A stretch of 44,228 bases of DNA from Hymenobacter jeongseonensis (GTDB lineage Bacteria; Bacteroidota; Bacteroidia; Cytophagales; Hymenobacteraceae): NCBI RefSeq assembly GCF_015694725.1, contig NZ_JADQDQ010000019.1, positions 1 to 44,228 on the forward strand. The letters are read 5' to 3'. Of the stretch, positions 1-9,856 are shown piece after piece. Made by a program: the position numbers and the translations under genes. A model generated the notes under the pieces. That model did no database searches and had not been told where the DNA came from. It was given only the letters and a program-made list of their open reading frames with translations. Position 1 is the stretch's first letter. Each line of letters starts with the position of its first letter.

Positions 1-249
1 GGGGCGCGGCAAAGCATGAGCCGGCGGGGCAACTGCTACGATAATGCGCACGCTGAATCGTTTTGGAGCCGCTTCAAGGCCGAACTGCTCGACGGCGGTA
101 GCTTCCCGGGATTAGCCGAAGCCAAGCTCGAAATCAGCCACCACATCGCCTATTACAACGCCGAACGACGACACTCCGCCCTCGGCTACTACTCGCCCAA
201 CCATTTTGAAACCCATATTCAAACAACGTCCCAACTCTGTCCGGCTTAG
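1..249 (+). CDS. IS3-family transposase OrfB, C-terminal fragment (runs off the window)
   Basis: This is the end of an IS3-family integrase-type transposase, the enzyme that cuts and joins IS ends. The frame is already open at base 1 and reads GARQSMSRRGNCYDNAHAES, the conserved stretch before the last catalytic Glu of the DDE core. It then gives a WSRFKAELL segment and the usual tail with YYNAERRHSALGYYSP, a hallmark of IS3/IS150 OrfB proteins. It stops at 247-249. The N-terminal part and left end of the element lie outside the window, so completeness cannot be judged. The following 186 bases hold no gene; the right IS end should lie there, but I cannot fix it without the left end. Confidence 0.9.
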   Translation, partial: GARQSMSRRGNCYDNAHAESFWSRFKAELLDGGSFPGLAEAKLEISHHIAYYNAERRHSALGYYSPNHFETHIQTTSQLCPA

Positions 250-435
250 CTAGACCACCTCACTTCAAACAAAACTGAGCTGCCCTCGTGGCGGCCACCG
301 CCACAAAGTATTGCCGAACCCGAGCCACACCCCAGAAAGCGAGCAAACCGCAATTGCCCTTCATTAAGGTGCGTTCGTTCATTTTAACGGTCGTTCCAAC
401 GGTCAGCCTCGTGAAAGCAAGGAAATACGACGCCC

Positions 436-3096
436 TTATTTCTGGATCGAAACGCGCAGCTGCTGCACCTGCGGACCGCTTTGCAGCCGCAGCAGGTAGA
501 TGCCCGCGCTGAGCACCTGCGCGTCCACGGGGACTTCGCGCAACTCGCCCGCGGGCAACAAGCCGGTGAAGAGCGCGCGCACCCGGCGCCCCTGCACGTC
601 GAACAAATCGAGTTGCACCGGCTCCGTGCGGTTCGCTACGACCTGCACCCGGAACTGGCCGGTGCTGGGGTTCGGCGACGCCAGCAGCAAGGCGGGCCCC
701 GCGGCAGCGGGGGCAGCGGAGCGCGTGGCAGCCCGTTGGGCCGGGGGGGAGGTGCTCACGTCGAGGGTGACCGTGCCGAGGGCGTAGAGAAGGGGCACGC
801 AGGCTTCCAGCCCGCCGTACTCTACCACGTAACCGGCCGTGGTGCCCCCGCTGTTGCACGCATCCACGTCGTTCCAAAGGCCCGAGTTGCCGTAGAGCTG
901 GCCGTAGTCTTCGCCGGGCCGCCACGGATTGGAATAGTCGTCGGGCTGGCCGGGCAGCCAGTGGGCATAGGCCGCGCCGCTGCCGGTGGTTCCGCCGCGC
1001 CCGACCCCCTGGCCCGCCTCCGGGCCCGTCTGCCAGCGCCACTCGCCTTCGGTCCCGGCATCGGACGCCCCAAACCAGTACGGGCCGTGCGCCCGGCCCA
1101 CCAGGAAGTTTTTTTCGCCTTCCCCCGTGACGGTGGCCAGGTAGCCGGCCAGGCCCTGGTAGCGGCGGGCGGCCGCAGCAGCCTTGGCCGCGGCCCAGCA
1201 CACGCCCGGGGCGGGAACAAACTCGTAATAATGCCCGGTGCCCGGGAAGGCCAGCACGGGGCCCGCCGCTTGCACCAGGTAGGTGAAGGTGGCCGGACCC
1301 ACAAAGCCGGGCCAGGCGGTGTAGGTGAAGGTGCCGTCGGCGTTGCGCACCAGCGTGCCCGCGCTAGTCGGGCCCACGTGGGCCACCTGCAGCGGCCGCC
1401 CCAACGGGTCGGAATCATTGGCCAGCAGCTGGGCCGGAGCAAACGTGAGCGCGCCCGCGTCCACCCGGAGGCGGTCGGCCGCAGCCACGGGCTGGTGGGC
1501 CGTGGGGTTACAGGCCGGCGGCTCCGAAACCGCCGACTGGGAGTATTTGATGGTGGAAAAGTCGACGCCGCTGCTAAAGTCCGCGCCTTGGGAATCCCCG
1601 GTCACGTAGACATTGCCCGCCGGGTCCAGGGCCAGGGCGGCGGCGTTGTCGTTCCCGCTGCCAGCCGGCCCGTTGTAGCGGGCCGCCCAGAGCGGCTGGC
1701 CCGTGGGCGCGTACTTGACGGTCGCGTAGTCGGCGGCGGTGCCGGGGCCGCCGTCAGAACTTCCGGTCACGTACGCGTTGCCCGCCGCGTCGACCGCCAG
1801 GTCCTGGGCGACATCCGTGCCGTCGCCGGGCCCGTTGTAGCGGACCGTCCACAGCTCCTGCCCGTCGGCGGCGTACTTGGCCGTGATAAAGCCGCGGGGG
1901 GAGGCGGTCCCGAACGCGTACGAGCCGGTCACGAACACGTTGCCCGCGGCATCTACGGCCGTGGCGCGGGGGTAGGCTTCGCCGCGGGCCGTCCAAAGCG
2001 GCTGCCCGCTGGGGGCGTACTTGACCGTGACGTAGCCGGTCGACGCGTCGTCCCCCTCCACAAAGGAATACCCGCTCACGTAGGCGTTGCCCGCCGGGTC
2101 CACGGCCAGAACGCGGCCTTCGTCGTAGGCCTCGCCGGGCGAGTTGTAGCGGGCCACCCAGCGTTGCTGGCCCGTGGGCGCGTACTTGACCGTGGCAAAC
2201 TCGCCGGAACTGGCCGTGCCGTCCCGGTACGAAATCCCCGTGACGTACACGTTGCCCGCCGCGTCCAGGGCCAGGGCCTGGGCGTAATCCCCCTGGTTGT
2301 CGGGGCTGTTGTAGCGGGCGTCCCAGAGCAGGTGGCCGGTCGGGGCGTACTTCACCGTGAGGTAATCGTAATCGCCGGCCGGCCGCGGGCCCTGGGCGTC
2401 GCCCGTTAGGTACGCATTGCCCGCCGCGTCGACGTGCAGTGCATAGAAGTTCGCGCCGTGGCCGTCCAAGCCGGGGTAGTGCGCGTCCCACAGCTGCTGG
2501 CCGGTGGGCGCGTACTTAACCAGCGCATTGCCGCCCGCCCCCAACCCGTTGGCCACCACGTAGGCGTTGCCCGCTGCGTCGACGCCGACGGCGATGCCGT
2601 ACGGCGAAACCGCCTCGAGCCCGGTGTAGTAGGCCGCCCAGAGTGGCTGGCCGGTGGGCGCGTACTTGACGGTGAGCAGCTGGGCGTTCGGGCTGCCCGA
2701 CCCCGCCGCCAGGCCCGTGACGAACACATTACCCGCGCCGTCGACGGCCACGTCCCGGGCCAGTTCGTAGCTGGCCGTCCGGGGCGGAACCGGCAGGTTG
2801 TAGCGCGCGACCCATTCCGGGGTGACGGGTTCCGCTCCCGCCGTCGCCCGGAGCGGCGCTGCTGCGGCTCGGGCCGTGGAAGACCCTGCCGGCCGCGGTA
2901 CGAGGGGAGCGGCCGGGGAGGGCCGGGCCGTCTGCTGCCCCTGGTACGGGGCCGGACGGACGTCCCCGTGCCACGGAGTAGCTGGGTTTGCCAAGGGGGG
3001 GGACGTGCGGGTAGCAGCACGCGGTTGGGCGTAGGCCGTCCAGGCGAGCAGCAGACTCCCCGCGAGCAGCAGGGCTGGGGTAAGCGGTTGTTTCAT
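436..3096 (-). CDS. Secreted SBBP beta-propeller / C-type lectin-like protein with T9SS sorting domain
   Basis: An 886-residue exported protein. The start chosen is ATG 3096, because it begins a clean signal peptide (MKQPLTPALLLAGSLLLAWT then AYAQ); an in-frame start 16 codons upstream would bury it. After a Pro/Ala-rich linker come about ten SBBP-type repeats, each with a core like DAAGNVYVTG followed by VKYAPTGQPLW, as in bacterial beta-propellers. Then comes a Gly/Asp-rich module resembling a tandem Ig/cadherin-like repeat (LLANDSDPLGRPL), then a C-type lectin-like region with a WND motif and Cys residues. The C-terminus (ASPNPSTGQF, then GRRV, GIYLLRL) is a type A T9SS sorting domain, so the protein should be exported by type IX secretion and cell-surface attached or released. 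Function is unknown; carbohydrate or surface binding is inference from the lectin-like fold. Confidence 0.88.
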   Translation of the reverse strand: MKQPLTPALLLAGSLLLAWTAYAQPRAATRTSPPLANPATPWHGDVRPAPYQGQQTARPSPAAPLVPRPAGSSTARAAAAPLRATAGAEPVTPEWVARYNLPVPPRTASYELARDVAVDGAGNVFVTGLAAGSGSPNAQLLTVKYAPTGQPLWAAYYTGLEAVSPYGIAVGVDAAGNAYVVANGLGAGGNALVKYAPTGQQLWDAHYPGLDGHGANFYALHVDAAGNAYLTGDAQGPRPAGDYDYLTVKYAPTGHLLWDARYNSPDNQGDYAQALALDAAGNVYVTGISYRDGTASSGEFATVKYAPTGQQRWVARYNSPGEAYDEGRVLAVDPAGNAYVSGYSFVEGDDASTGYVTVKYAPSGQPLWTARGEAYPRATAVDAAGNVFVTGSYAFGTASPRGFITAKYAADGQELWTVRYNGPGDGTDVAQDLAVDAAGNAYVTGSSDGGPGTAADYATVKYAPTGQPLWAARYNGPAGSGNDNAAALALDPAGNVYVTGDSQGADFSSGVDFSTIKYSQSAVSEPPACNPTAHQPVAAADRLRVDAGALTFAPAQLLANDSDPLGRPLQVAHVGPTSAGTLVRNADGTFTYTAWPGFVGPATFTYLVQAAGPVLAFPGTGHYYEFVPAPGVCWAAAKAAAAARRYQGLAGYLATVTGEGEKNFLVGRAHGPYWFGASDAGTEGEWRWQTGPEAGQGVGRGGTTGSGAAYAHWLPGQPDDYSNPWRPGEDYGQLYGNSGLWNDVDACNSGGTTAGYVVEYGGLEACVPLLYALGTVTLDVSTSPPAQRAATRSAAPAAAGPALLLASPNPSTGQFRVQVVANRTEPVQLDLFDVQGRRVRALFTGLLPAGELREVPVDAQVLSAGIYLLRLQSGPQVQQLRVSIQK

Positions 3097-3199
3097 GGCC
3101 AGGGAGCAGGAAAGTGGCGAAAGAAAGACCCGCCCAGCGGACATACGAGCGAGGAACTTGTGGCGGCAGCACTATCGCCGCGCTAAAAACCAACTGCTG

Positions 3200-3230
3200 T
3201 AAATATAAATAAACATATTTAAACAAAAAA
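3200..3230 (-). promoter_or_regulatory. Candidate Bacteroidota-type promoter for the T9SS protein gene
   Basis: On the minus strand a TTTTTTG box (3224-3230) lies 16 bases before TATATTTA (3200-3207), close to the Bacteroidota sigma pattern TTTG / TAnnTTTG. It sits about 100 bases upstream of the start at 3096, in an AT-rich island (3192-3245) that stands out from its GC-rich surroundings. The last G of the -7 box is missing and the spacing is short, so this is tentative. The rest of the 3097-3472 gap shows no gene. Confidence 0.35.
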
Positions 3231-3472
3231 TGATTATAAATTGAATGGTGTGCAGTTTTTCCAATCAGCTGTTTTTCGGTTGCTCAGTCCCCGCTATTAA
3301 ACACCAATGCGCCCTCCGAGCCCGGGAGTAACGGGTCCGTATCAGGCGAACTCCCCCCGGTAGAGGGGTCGACGGCGCAGCAAGTGCGTGGGTGGCCGTG
3401 AAGGCGGTGATTTCCTACCCTGTCCTGTAATGGTGGCCCGCACAGCCCTTTTTTGGAGCAACTCGCCCGGCG

Positions 3473-3922
3473 GTGACCGGGCAGCCCCTATCTTCCGGTA
3501 CTGTTCGCCTGCCCGCTGTTTCCTTGTCCGCCCTCGCCTTTTACGACCTCGCCTACCACGCCGACCCGCCGCTGCTGCGGGGGCGGCACCTGCGGCCCTT
3601 GCGGGCGGAGGAGGTCACCGAAAGCTGCGAGTTGGTGCTGGCCGCGGCCCGGCGGCGGGATTGCGCCGGCTGGTTGCTCGACGGACGCGCCACCCCCTAC
3701 GGCCAACCGCCCGCCCTGCGCCACTGGCTGCGGGAAGACTACTGGCCGCGGGTCCAGGCCGCCTTGGGGCGCCCCGTGCGCGTGGCCTTTCTCGTCACCC
3801 CGGCCGTGCGGCTGGAGCTGGACCGGTTGGGCTACGAGCAGGCAGAAGCCCTGCCGCTGGGGGTGGGGCACGTGGGGTGGTTCCTCGAGGAGGAGGACGC
3901 CCTGGCGTGGCTGGCCCCGTAG
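3473..3922 (+). CDS. STAS/SpoIIAA-like hypothetical protein
   Basis: A 149-residue (or shorter) soluble protein. The body reads FYDLAYHADPPLLRGRHLRP, then a helix, then CAGWLLDGRATPYG, then a long middle part and VRVAFLVTPAV with an acidic end. This strand-helix-strand layout matches a STAS-like family common in Hymenobacter-type genomes, and it resembles the gene at 27991-28347. The GTG at 3473 is only one candidate start; a TTG at 3524 would fit the conserved part better. No catalytic residues can be named. Family membership is inferred from pattern, not from a search. Confidence 0.6.
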   Translation: MTGQPLSSGTVRLPAVSLSALAFYDLAYHADPPLLRGRHLRPLRAEEVTESCELVLAAARRRDCAGWLLDGRATPYGQPPALRHWLREDYWPRVQAALGRPVRVAFLVTPAVRLELDRLGYEQAEALPLGVGHVGWFLEEEDALAWLAP

Positions 3923-4096
3923 CGGCGGCCTTTGCCCGGCTGCAGCCGACGCCCGGCCGACAGTCGAGGGCACCCGGGCGCTTAGAAGCAGTCAGGCGCA
4001 TCCCCTGCGCGTTTCGACTTCATCGGCCAGTAGCACCAAGCCAGGGTTCATGCAACTGGTTCGCGACGTGACCAGAAGCCTTTCGCGTAGGGGTCG

Positions 4097-5311
4097 TTAA
4101 GCCGGTCCTTCCAGGGGCAAGTCCACGCGAAAGGTCGTGCCCTGGCCTTCCCGGCTTTCCACGTGGAGGGTGCCGCCGTGGCCGTGGGAGATGATGTCGT
4201 GCGCGAGCGAGAGGCCCAGGCCCGTGCCCTCGCCCGGGGGCTTGGTGGTGAAGAAAGGCTGGAAGATTTTTGCCTTAACGGCCGCGCTCATACCCGGGCC
4301 GTTGTCGGCAATGCGGATTTCGACGCCGTCCGGCCCGGCGCGGGTGTGCACCTGCACTTCGGGGCGGTAGCCGGCCTCGCCCGCCTGCTGGCGCTGGCGC
4401 ACGGCGTAGAAGGCGTTGGTGAGCAGGTTGATAAGTACCCGGCCCAGGTCCTGGGGCACCACCGCCACCAAGGGCAGGGCCGGGTCCAGGGCGGTGGTCA
4501 GGTGGGCGCGGAAGTCGCGGTCTTTGGCCCGTAGGCCCTGGTAGGCCAAGCGCAGGCTTTCGGCCACCAGCGCGTTGAGCGGAGTGGGAACGCGCTGGCC
4601 GGTGCCGGCGCGCGCGTGCTCGAGCATGCCCGCGATGATGGCCGTGGCCCGCTGCCCGTGCTGGCTGATTTCGCGCAGGTTCTGCTTCAGCCCGGCCAAC
4701 AGGTCGCCCTCCAGCCCGGCGGCGTGGTCGCCACCGTCGGGGCGGGTGCCGCCCATCTCGTCCACCAGCCCGGTGCTGACCTCGGCAAAGATCTTCATGA
4801 AGGTGAGCGGGTTCTGCAGTTCGTGGGCGATGCCGGCCGTGAGCTCGCCCAAAAAGGTTATTTTCTCCTGCTGCACCAACTGGGCCTGGGCAGCCCGCAG
4901 GTCGGCCAGCGACTGCTCGAGCTGGGCGGTGCGCTCCCAGAGCAGGCCGTTTTGCGCGCTCATGCTGCGCAGCGCGGTGGTGTTGATCTGGTCGAACACC
5001 AGCGCCACCACCAGCAAAATCAGCATGAGCCCGGCCAGGATGTCGAGGTGCCAGAACTGGGCCTTGTCGACCGGCACCCGGTTGGGAAACACGTAGTGCC
5101 GCTGCTCCAGCCCCCAAAAGGCGAGGGCCGTGGCCAGGCCCAAGCCGAAGAACAGCAGCCCCGCCCGGCGGCCCAGCAGGAAGGTGCCCATCACGCCGCA
5201 CAGCGCCAGCCACCAAGTCGTGGCCGCATATTAGCCGCCCTGATACGCCGAGTTGACCACCACGGTGAGGTAGCCAATGAACACGAACGCGTAGCCCAGC
5301 GCGACGTGTGG
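4097..5311 (-). pseudogene. Sensor histidine kinase, 5'-truncated and with an in-frame stop
   Basis: Coding for the kinase part is intact from GTG 5194 or ATG 5191 (about 365 residues). It has two hydrophobic segments, a coiled coil (ERTAQLEQSLADLRAAQAQL), a HisKA domain with the phospho-acceptor in GIAHELQNPL, and a HATPase domain with an N box (NLLTNAFYAV), G1 (DNGPGM) and G2 (GEGTGLGLSL). Upstream in the same frame, the reading continues through another membrane helix (GYAFVFIGYLTVVVNSAYQGG), a TAA at 5231-5233, then YAATTWWLALCGVMGTFLL. The membrane sensor domain is therefore interrupted by a nonsense codon and is lost altogether beyond about 5311, where a DUF92 fragment begins on the other strand. 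A shortened kinase could still be made, but it would lack most of its sensor. Confidence 0.8.
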
Positions 5312-5572
5312 GGCGAGAACGGGGTCGTCAGCCTGGAAGGAACGCTGTTGGGCTTGCTGGGAAGCGCCGTGGTGGCCGCGGCGTATTGTGCGAGCGTGGG
5401 CTGGGGCCCGGCCTTCGGGTGGCTGCTGCTGGCCGGTACCGTCGGCAACCTGGCCGACTCGGTCCTCGGCGCCACGCTCGAGCGCCGGGGCTACGTAGGA
5501 AATAACGGGGTCAATGCCGCCAACACCCTGGTGGGCGCCCTTGCCGTAGCGGCCGTGACTGCCTGGACTTAG
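5306..5572 (+). pseudogene. DUF92 family membrane protein (TIGR00297-like), C-terminal fragment
   Basis: About 88 residues that match the C-terminal part of DUF92 integral membrane proteins: ENGVVSLEGTLLGLLGS, then LLLAGTVGNLADSVLGATLE, then GYVGNNGVNAANTLVGA. The family usually has well over 200 residues, so the N-terminal half or more is missing. The recognisable part starts at about 5312, exactly where the divergently oriented histidine kinase remnant ends. The open frame continues leftward only as the antisense shadow of that kinase. It is almost certainly non-functional. Confidence 0.75.
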
Positions 5573-5966
5573 TACCGATAATAGTTCATTGTCGGTACTG
5601 AGTTTTTACGGTTTGTTTTGGCCCGCTATCGCTTAGTGTCCTACTCGATGGGCGTGACCTTCTGGCAGCTGCGCAGGCGCAGGCCGCTCCAGCAGAAGGT
5701 GAGCTAGACGTGGGTTAGACATTTTTTGATGACCCGCTCAGTGAGCAGCTGGCAGGTTACTTCCATGGGCACGGGCGGCTGTTCGCCCAAGCAACGGTAC
5801 AAGAGGGCGCGCCGTCCGCAGCTAGGTTATTTAGGCGGAGCTGGTGGGTGATTATAATGTTAGAATGCCAAAATGAAGGACAAAGTTTGAACTGTGTAAA
5901 ACACGGCCTGAAGATGTTGTATGACTCATTACCTTGCACAGATTCTACCCTTGATAAAAATAACAC
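5573..5966. other. Intergenic stretch with a possible decayed coding fragment
   Basis: No intact gene is visible in these 394 bases. On the minus strand, about 5648-5827, one frame reads like degraded protein: YRCLGEQPPVPMEVTCQLL, then a TAG, then LTFCWSGLRLRSCQKVTPIE and another stop. Its Cys-rich, transposase-like flavour suggests an old mobile-element remnant, but I cannot assign a family. Base composition drops in GC from about 5850, marking the edge of the defence-like island. Confidence 0.35.
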
Positions 5967-8900
5967 ATGAAATCTGCCATTACCATTCGTTTGCTTAGCA
6001 CCACTACCAACCATAAAGGGGATTTATTCACTCGCTTGATGGATGATTTGTTCTTTGCGCTCGGCTACGAGGACATTCAACATGACGTTGCCAAGTCAGG
6101 GCGTGAGATTGATGTGCAAGGCAAGCACAGAACCGAACCCCGGCTGTTGCGCGCTGAATGCAAGGCTCATAAAAAGACTATGGGAGGAGCAGAGGTTAGC
6201 AAGTTTCGTGGCGCACTGCGAGCTGAACAAATTAAAGCTGGCAAAAAAGCAATGATGGACTATTTCATTTCTCTTGGGGGATTTACAGAGAGTGCTGTTG
6301 AACAAGAAAATGAACTTGGGGATGAAGGAATCATCTTGGTAAATGCCCCGCAAATAGTTGCACATTTAGAAAGAAGCCATGTATTGGTTAGCAATAAGAA
6401 TGCGGCAGACCAAGCAGGCCGATGCGTGAGCTATGCAGGGGTTGATAATGATGTTGTAATCGAAAGCATTGAATTGCTTGGGCATGAGATTGGATACCTT
6501 AAGGCTGTTTACTACTCCCATAATAAGAAAACGACTCATTTTGCTCTGGTTCACGCTGATGGTACTCCTTTGGCAGCCGATATAGCCCAAGCTGTTATTG
6601 ATGATGACAAAACAGGCGGTGGTGAACTACATAAACTTCAATATCTGGCACCTGCGCCATTGGAACAAGACCGACGTGTGGCAAGAACTTCTGCTCTTGA
6701 ACATTATCGTCGTTGGATTGGGGAAGAATGTGGCTTTATCCAACTTGATGGGTTACCCATTGATGAAAAGCTAAGCCAAAAGAAATTGACCTTAGAAAAG
6801 CTCTTTGTCCCCTTAAGAGCTATCATTCCGCGTGAAATAGATTCTGCTGGTTCAGAAAACGACAAACAGCAACATAATCTATTTCACGAGGGAGTTATAA
6901 TCCCAATTGGGCAGCTCTTGAGCAGTAGAAGACACGTAGCACTCTTAGCCGCGCCTGGTGGTGGTAAGAGTACACTTATGAAGCGGTAAGCTACTGCATA
7001 TGCCTTCAGTGAACGGCGCGCCGATATCGATGACAAACTGCCCGATGAAGACTGGCTACCGCTCTTTTTGCGTTGTAGAACGCTTGGTGACCGTACTGCT
7101 GACCCTGTTCTGAAACTTTTGGAAGAAATTGCAGTGCAGACAAGTATGCCAGCGCAAGAAGCAGATGCGTTCCGAGGAGTAGTACATGAAAGACTACGCA
7201 GTGGCAAAGTGTTACTACTCATAGACGGCTTGGATGAAATACCTGATGAAGGAGGGCGCAAAAGCTTTGCGAACAACCTGCGAACATTCTTGGCCCTGTT
7301 TCCGCAAATAGCAATGGTGGTTACATCAAGGGAGGCAGGATTCCGGGTTGTCGCTGGCGTAATTGCCAGTACTTGTCAGCAGGCAAAACTTGCCCCTCTA
7401 CAAGTGGCTGACATAAGATATCTGTGCGAACAGTGGCATGTAGAGGTTGTGAGGGACTCACCTCAGGTGCGCGAAGAGGCCCAAAAACTAGCTAATGATA
7501 TCTGCAACAACCACAACATTTTTACTCTAGCTCAAAACCCATTACTACTGACCACGCTTTTGGTGGTAAAACGCAGCATCGGTGAATTGCCTACAAACAG
7601 GGCTGCCTTATATGCAGAAGCAGTTAAGCTACTAGTTAAAACTTGGAATATCGAGGGTTTTAATGCCTTAAATGAAAAGGAGGCATTAGCGCAGCTATCA
7701 TATGTAGCGTGCGCCATGATGGAAAAAAACATTAAGCAAATTCCGCATGCTGAACTTCTAAATCTTTTACAGGAATCTCGCGAAGTATTAGCAGCGGAGC
7801 TACAGTACATCCGAATGTCGCCGGAGGAATTCGTCGAACAGGTAGAGTACCGTAGTAGCTTACTTATGCTTTCAGGCCGTAAAATGGTGGAAGGGGAGTT
7901 ACAGCCACTATACGAATTCCGGCATCTAACTTTTCAGGAATATCTCGCGGCTCGGGGATATGTGAAAAAACAGCATCCGCGAAGGACTCAACGCCTCTCC
8001 CTCTTAGAGTTATTAGAGCCTAAGTTTGGCGACCATACGTGGCGTGAAGTAATTCCACTGGCTGCCGTTTTAGCCGAGCTTGATGCAGAGCCTCTTTTGA
8101 AAGGTTGACATCCGCTTCTGCAGAAGGAATACCAAATGAGGAAATCGGCCTACTTGAATCTCCCTCAAGGAGCTGTGTTAATAATCTGATTCAGTGCATA
8201 CTTGATGAGGTAACAATCTCTCCTGTAGTTATGACTGCCGCTCTAACCCAGCTTGGACAACTTGGTTTGGAAATTACTATAAGCGATGATTGGCTGCTGC
8301 TTTTGCGTGGCAGGTCTGGAAAATTATTTCAGGAAATTGTTGAGCAGGGGTTCATTAGCGGAGAAGATGGTTGGGAAGATTATAGTGAGGTATTACAAAA
8401 AATAGCCATTTTAGACATTACAGGTGTTGATCCTGATGTGTTTATGTATGATGAGGAGGAGTATAATGATGAAGCCGATGAGGAATATGTAGAGGATGAA
8501 AATGATAGTCCAGTTGCTTTTCAATTCGAAATCGATACTGATTACGTGCAACTTATCATTGCCGCATTGGAAGAAAAGAATGGAATGCAACGAATAAAAG
8601 CGGCGCTATCTCTCATGTCTCTAATGTACAATCTTACAGCCCCGGCTTTTATTGAAGAATTTGTTGATAAAGAGCCAGTGTTTGCTGTACTCACTTCCCA
8701 ATCACCCAAGATTCGTGCTTTATTGGAAGAAATGATTTTGTCAGGTCATGAACCCACTATGTATGCAGGGGCTTGGGCGATGGCATGGGGCGCGGGTGGA
8801 CTACAGCTATTCGGTCTAACTCCTACTCCTGTTCAGGTGCTTATCAACATGTTTCACGCTTGGCGTTCAGCGAAATCTACTGAAACAGCTCGATTGGTGG

Positions 8901-9280
8901 CTTGGGCATTGCAAGAACAGCCTTTGTTGGAACGAGATGCATTAACCCGTAAAGGGATGGATGGAAAGGATTATACTGAATTCCTCCTAAGCAAAATGCC
9001 TGATGTTAGTCCCCGTTCCATTGATACTAATTCAAAATCGGTGCTAATGATGGCATGGTATCTTGGTTCCCCTTGGAATGATGAAGAGTTAGCAGATTTA
9101 ATAGGTCAAGTGTATGAATCGAGTGAACGCAGAGCATCCGATATGGGAGTTGTTCGGAATACAGAGTTGAAGCGTTCGGCTGAATTACTACTTGAGCTTG
9201 GCGAGCCAGGAAAACGAGTTTTAGCTGAACGGGCTAAGAGATTAGCAAAACCTGTAAAAGTGGCGAAGCGAATAGCCTAA
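5967..9280 (+). pseudogene. Mrr-like nuclease-NACHT STAND ATPase (candidate anti-phage protein), broken
   Basis: A large NLR-like gene in three open pieces. Residues 20-140 form a restriction-endonuclease-like domain: GREIDV supplies the Asp, AECKAHKK the E-x-K motif, and ISLGGFTESA is typical of Mrr-like folds. A NACHT ATPase follows, with Walker A in APGGGKST (about residue 333) and Walker B in VLLLIDGLDEIPD (about 415-427). The C-terminal 390 residues are helical and HEAT-like, with an acidic run near 8450-8510. Lesions: a TAA at 6987-6989, just after Walker A (reading KR-stop-ATAYAF, where a Leu TTA would fit), and a -1 shift near 8100. At the shift, one extra A restores LLKRLTSASAEG; the total length of 3314 is one base short of a multiple of three. 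The family is known for phage sensing with nuclease effectors. The first 340 residues could still be made alone as a nuclease. GC is lower than the flanks, suggesting transfer. Confidence 0.82.
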
Positions 9281-9284
9281 AAAA

Positions 9285-9308
9285 GCCCCTTGCTTGAGAG
9301 CAAGGGGC
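9285..9308. terminator. Bidirectional intrinsic terminator between convergent genes
   Basis: A perfect 10-bp stem (GCCCCTTGCT at 9285-9294, AGCAAGGGGC at 9299-9308) with a TGAG loop. It is preceded by six A and followed by six T, so it works as a Rho-independent terminator in both directions. It starts a few bases after the stop of the NACHT gene (9278-9280) and just before the end of the minus-strand gene at 9316. Confidence 0.93.
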
Positions 9309-9315
9309 TTTTTTC

Positions 9316-9846
9316 TTAGCTAATAGGTGTTGCGGTAAGTTTAATGCTCAGCCCTGAGTTGGACCCTGCCGGCATCCCCGGCCCACGTTGGCTTCCGTCT
9401 AGACTATTCCTGATGATAAGAAGCACGCGCTTTGGGTCTTCCAATTTGCCTTCTATCAACTCGGAATCCTTACGGTGAACCTCTGAATCCTTGGCCCTGT
9501 ATACCTGCACCATGTGCCCATCTTGAATGGCGCGGTGGCAGACACCCCGCATGTAGAACGCATTGAACTCGCCCTCCGCAAATGTGATAGCCGCATTTTC
9601 GGGTATTTTGCGCGTTACGGCTCCGCGTTTTTCATGAGTGTTAAAGCAACCGTGCTGCTGGAGCGCAACAGCTAGGGTTGCTCCGGTGCCACTGGTGACG
9701 GCATCCCGCAGCAATTGCGGGTACAGCTTGGTGCCCGTATCATTGAACCGCTTACTGAAGTTGAGCTGACTGGCCTTTATAGCCTGGTCCACTTCGATGA
9801 GCATATACTTGCGAGTATTTTCGTCGAGGTCTTTAAAATCAAACAT
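9316..9846 (-). CDS. Small unknown partner of the GHKL-nuclease gene
   Basis: A 176-residue protein with no signal peptide or membrane segment. It is co-directional with the GHKL-nuclease gene and starts only 10 bases after that gene's stop, so the two are almost surely translated from one mRNA. Distinct segments are FDFKDLDENTRKYMLIEVDQ at the N-terminus, a central AEGEFNAFYMRGVCHRAI, a VYRAKDSEVHRKDSE stretch, and a Gly/Pro-rich end (GPGMPAGSNSGLSIKL). The EFNAFYMRG block looks like a conserved core of a family of uncharacterised proteins in mobile DNA, but I know no function for it. A partner, regulator or immunity role for the nuclease is inference from operon position only. Confidence 0.8.
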   Translation of the reverse strand: MFDFKDLDENTRKYMLIEVDQAIKASQLNFSKRFNDTGTKLYPQLLRDAVTSGTGATLAVALQQHGCFNTHEKRGAVTRKIPENAAITFAEGEFNAFYMRGVCHRAIQDGHMVQVYRAKDSEVHRKDSELIEGKLEDPKRVLLIIRNSLDGSQRGPGMPAGSNSGLSIKLTATPIS

Positions 9847-9856
9847 TACTCTGGCG

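Noticed and set aside
481..2409. Long open frames antisense to the T9SS protein gene (for example 642 codons)
   Set aside because: GC-rich DNA gives long antisense frames. The translation is Arg/Gly/Pro-rich with no family pattern, whereas the other strand is a recognised repeat protein.
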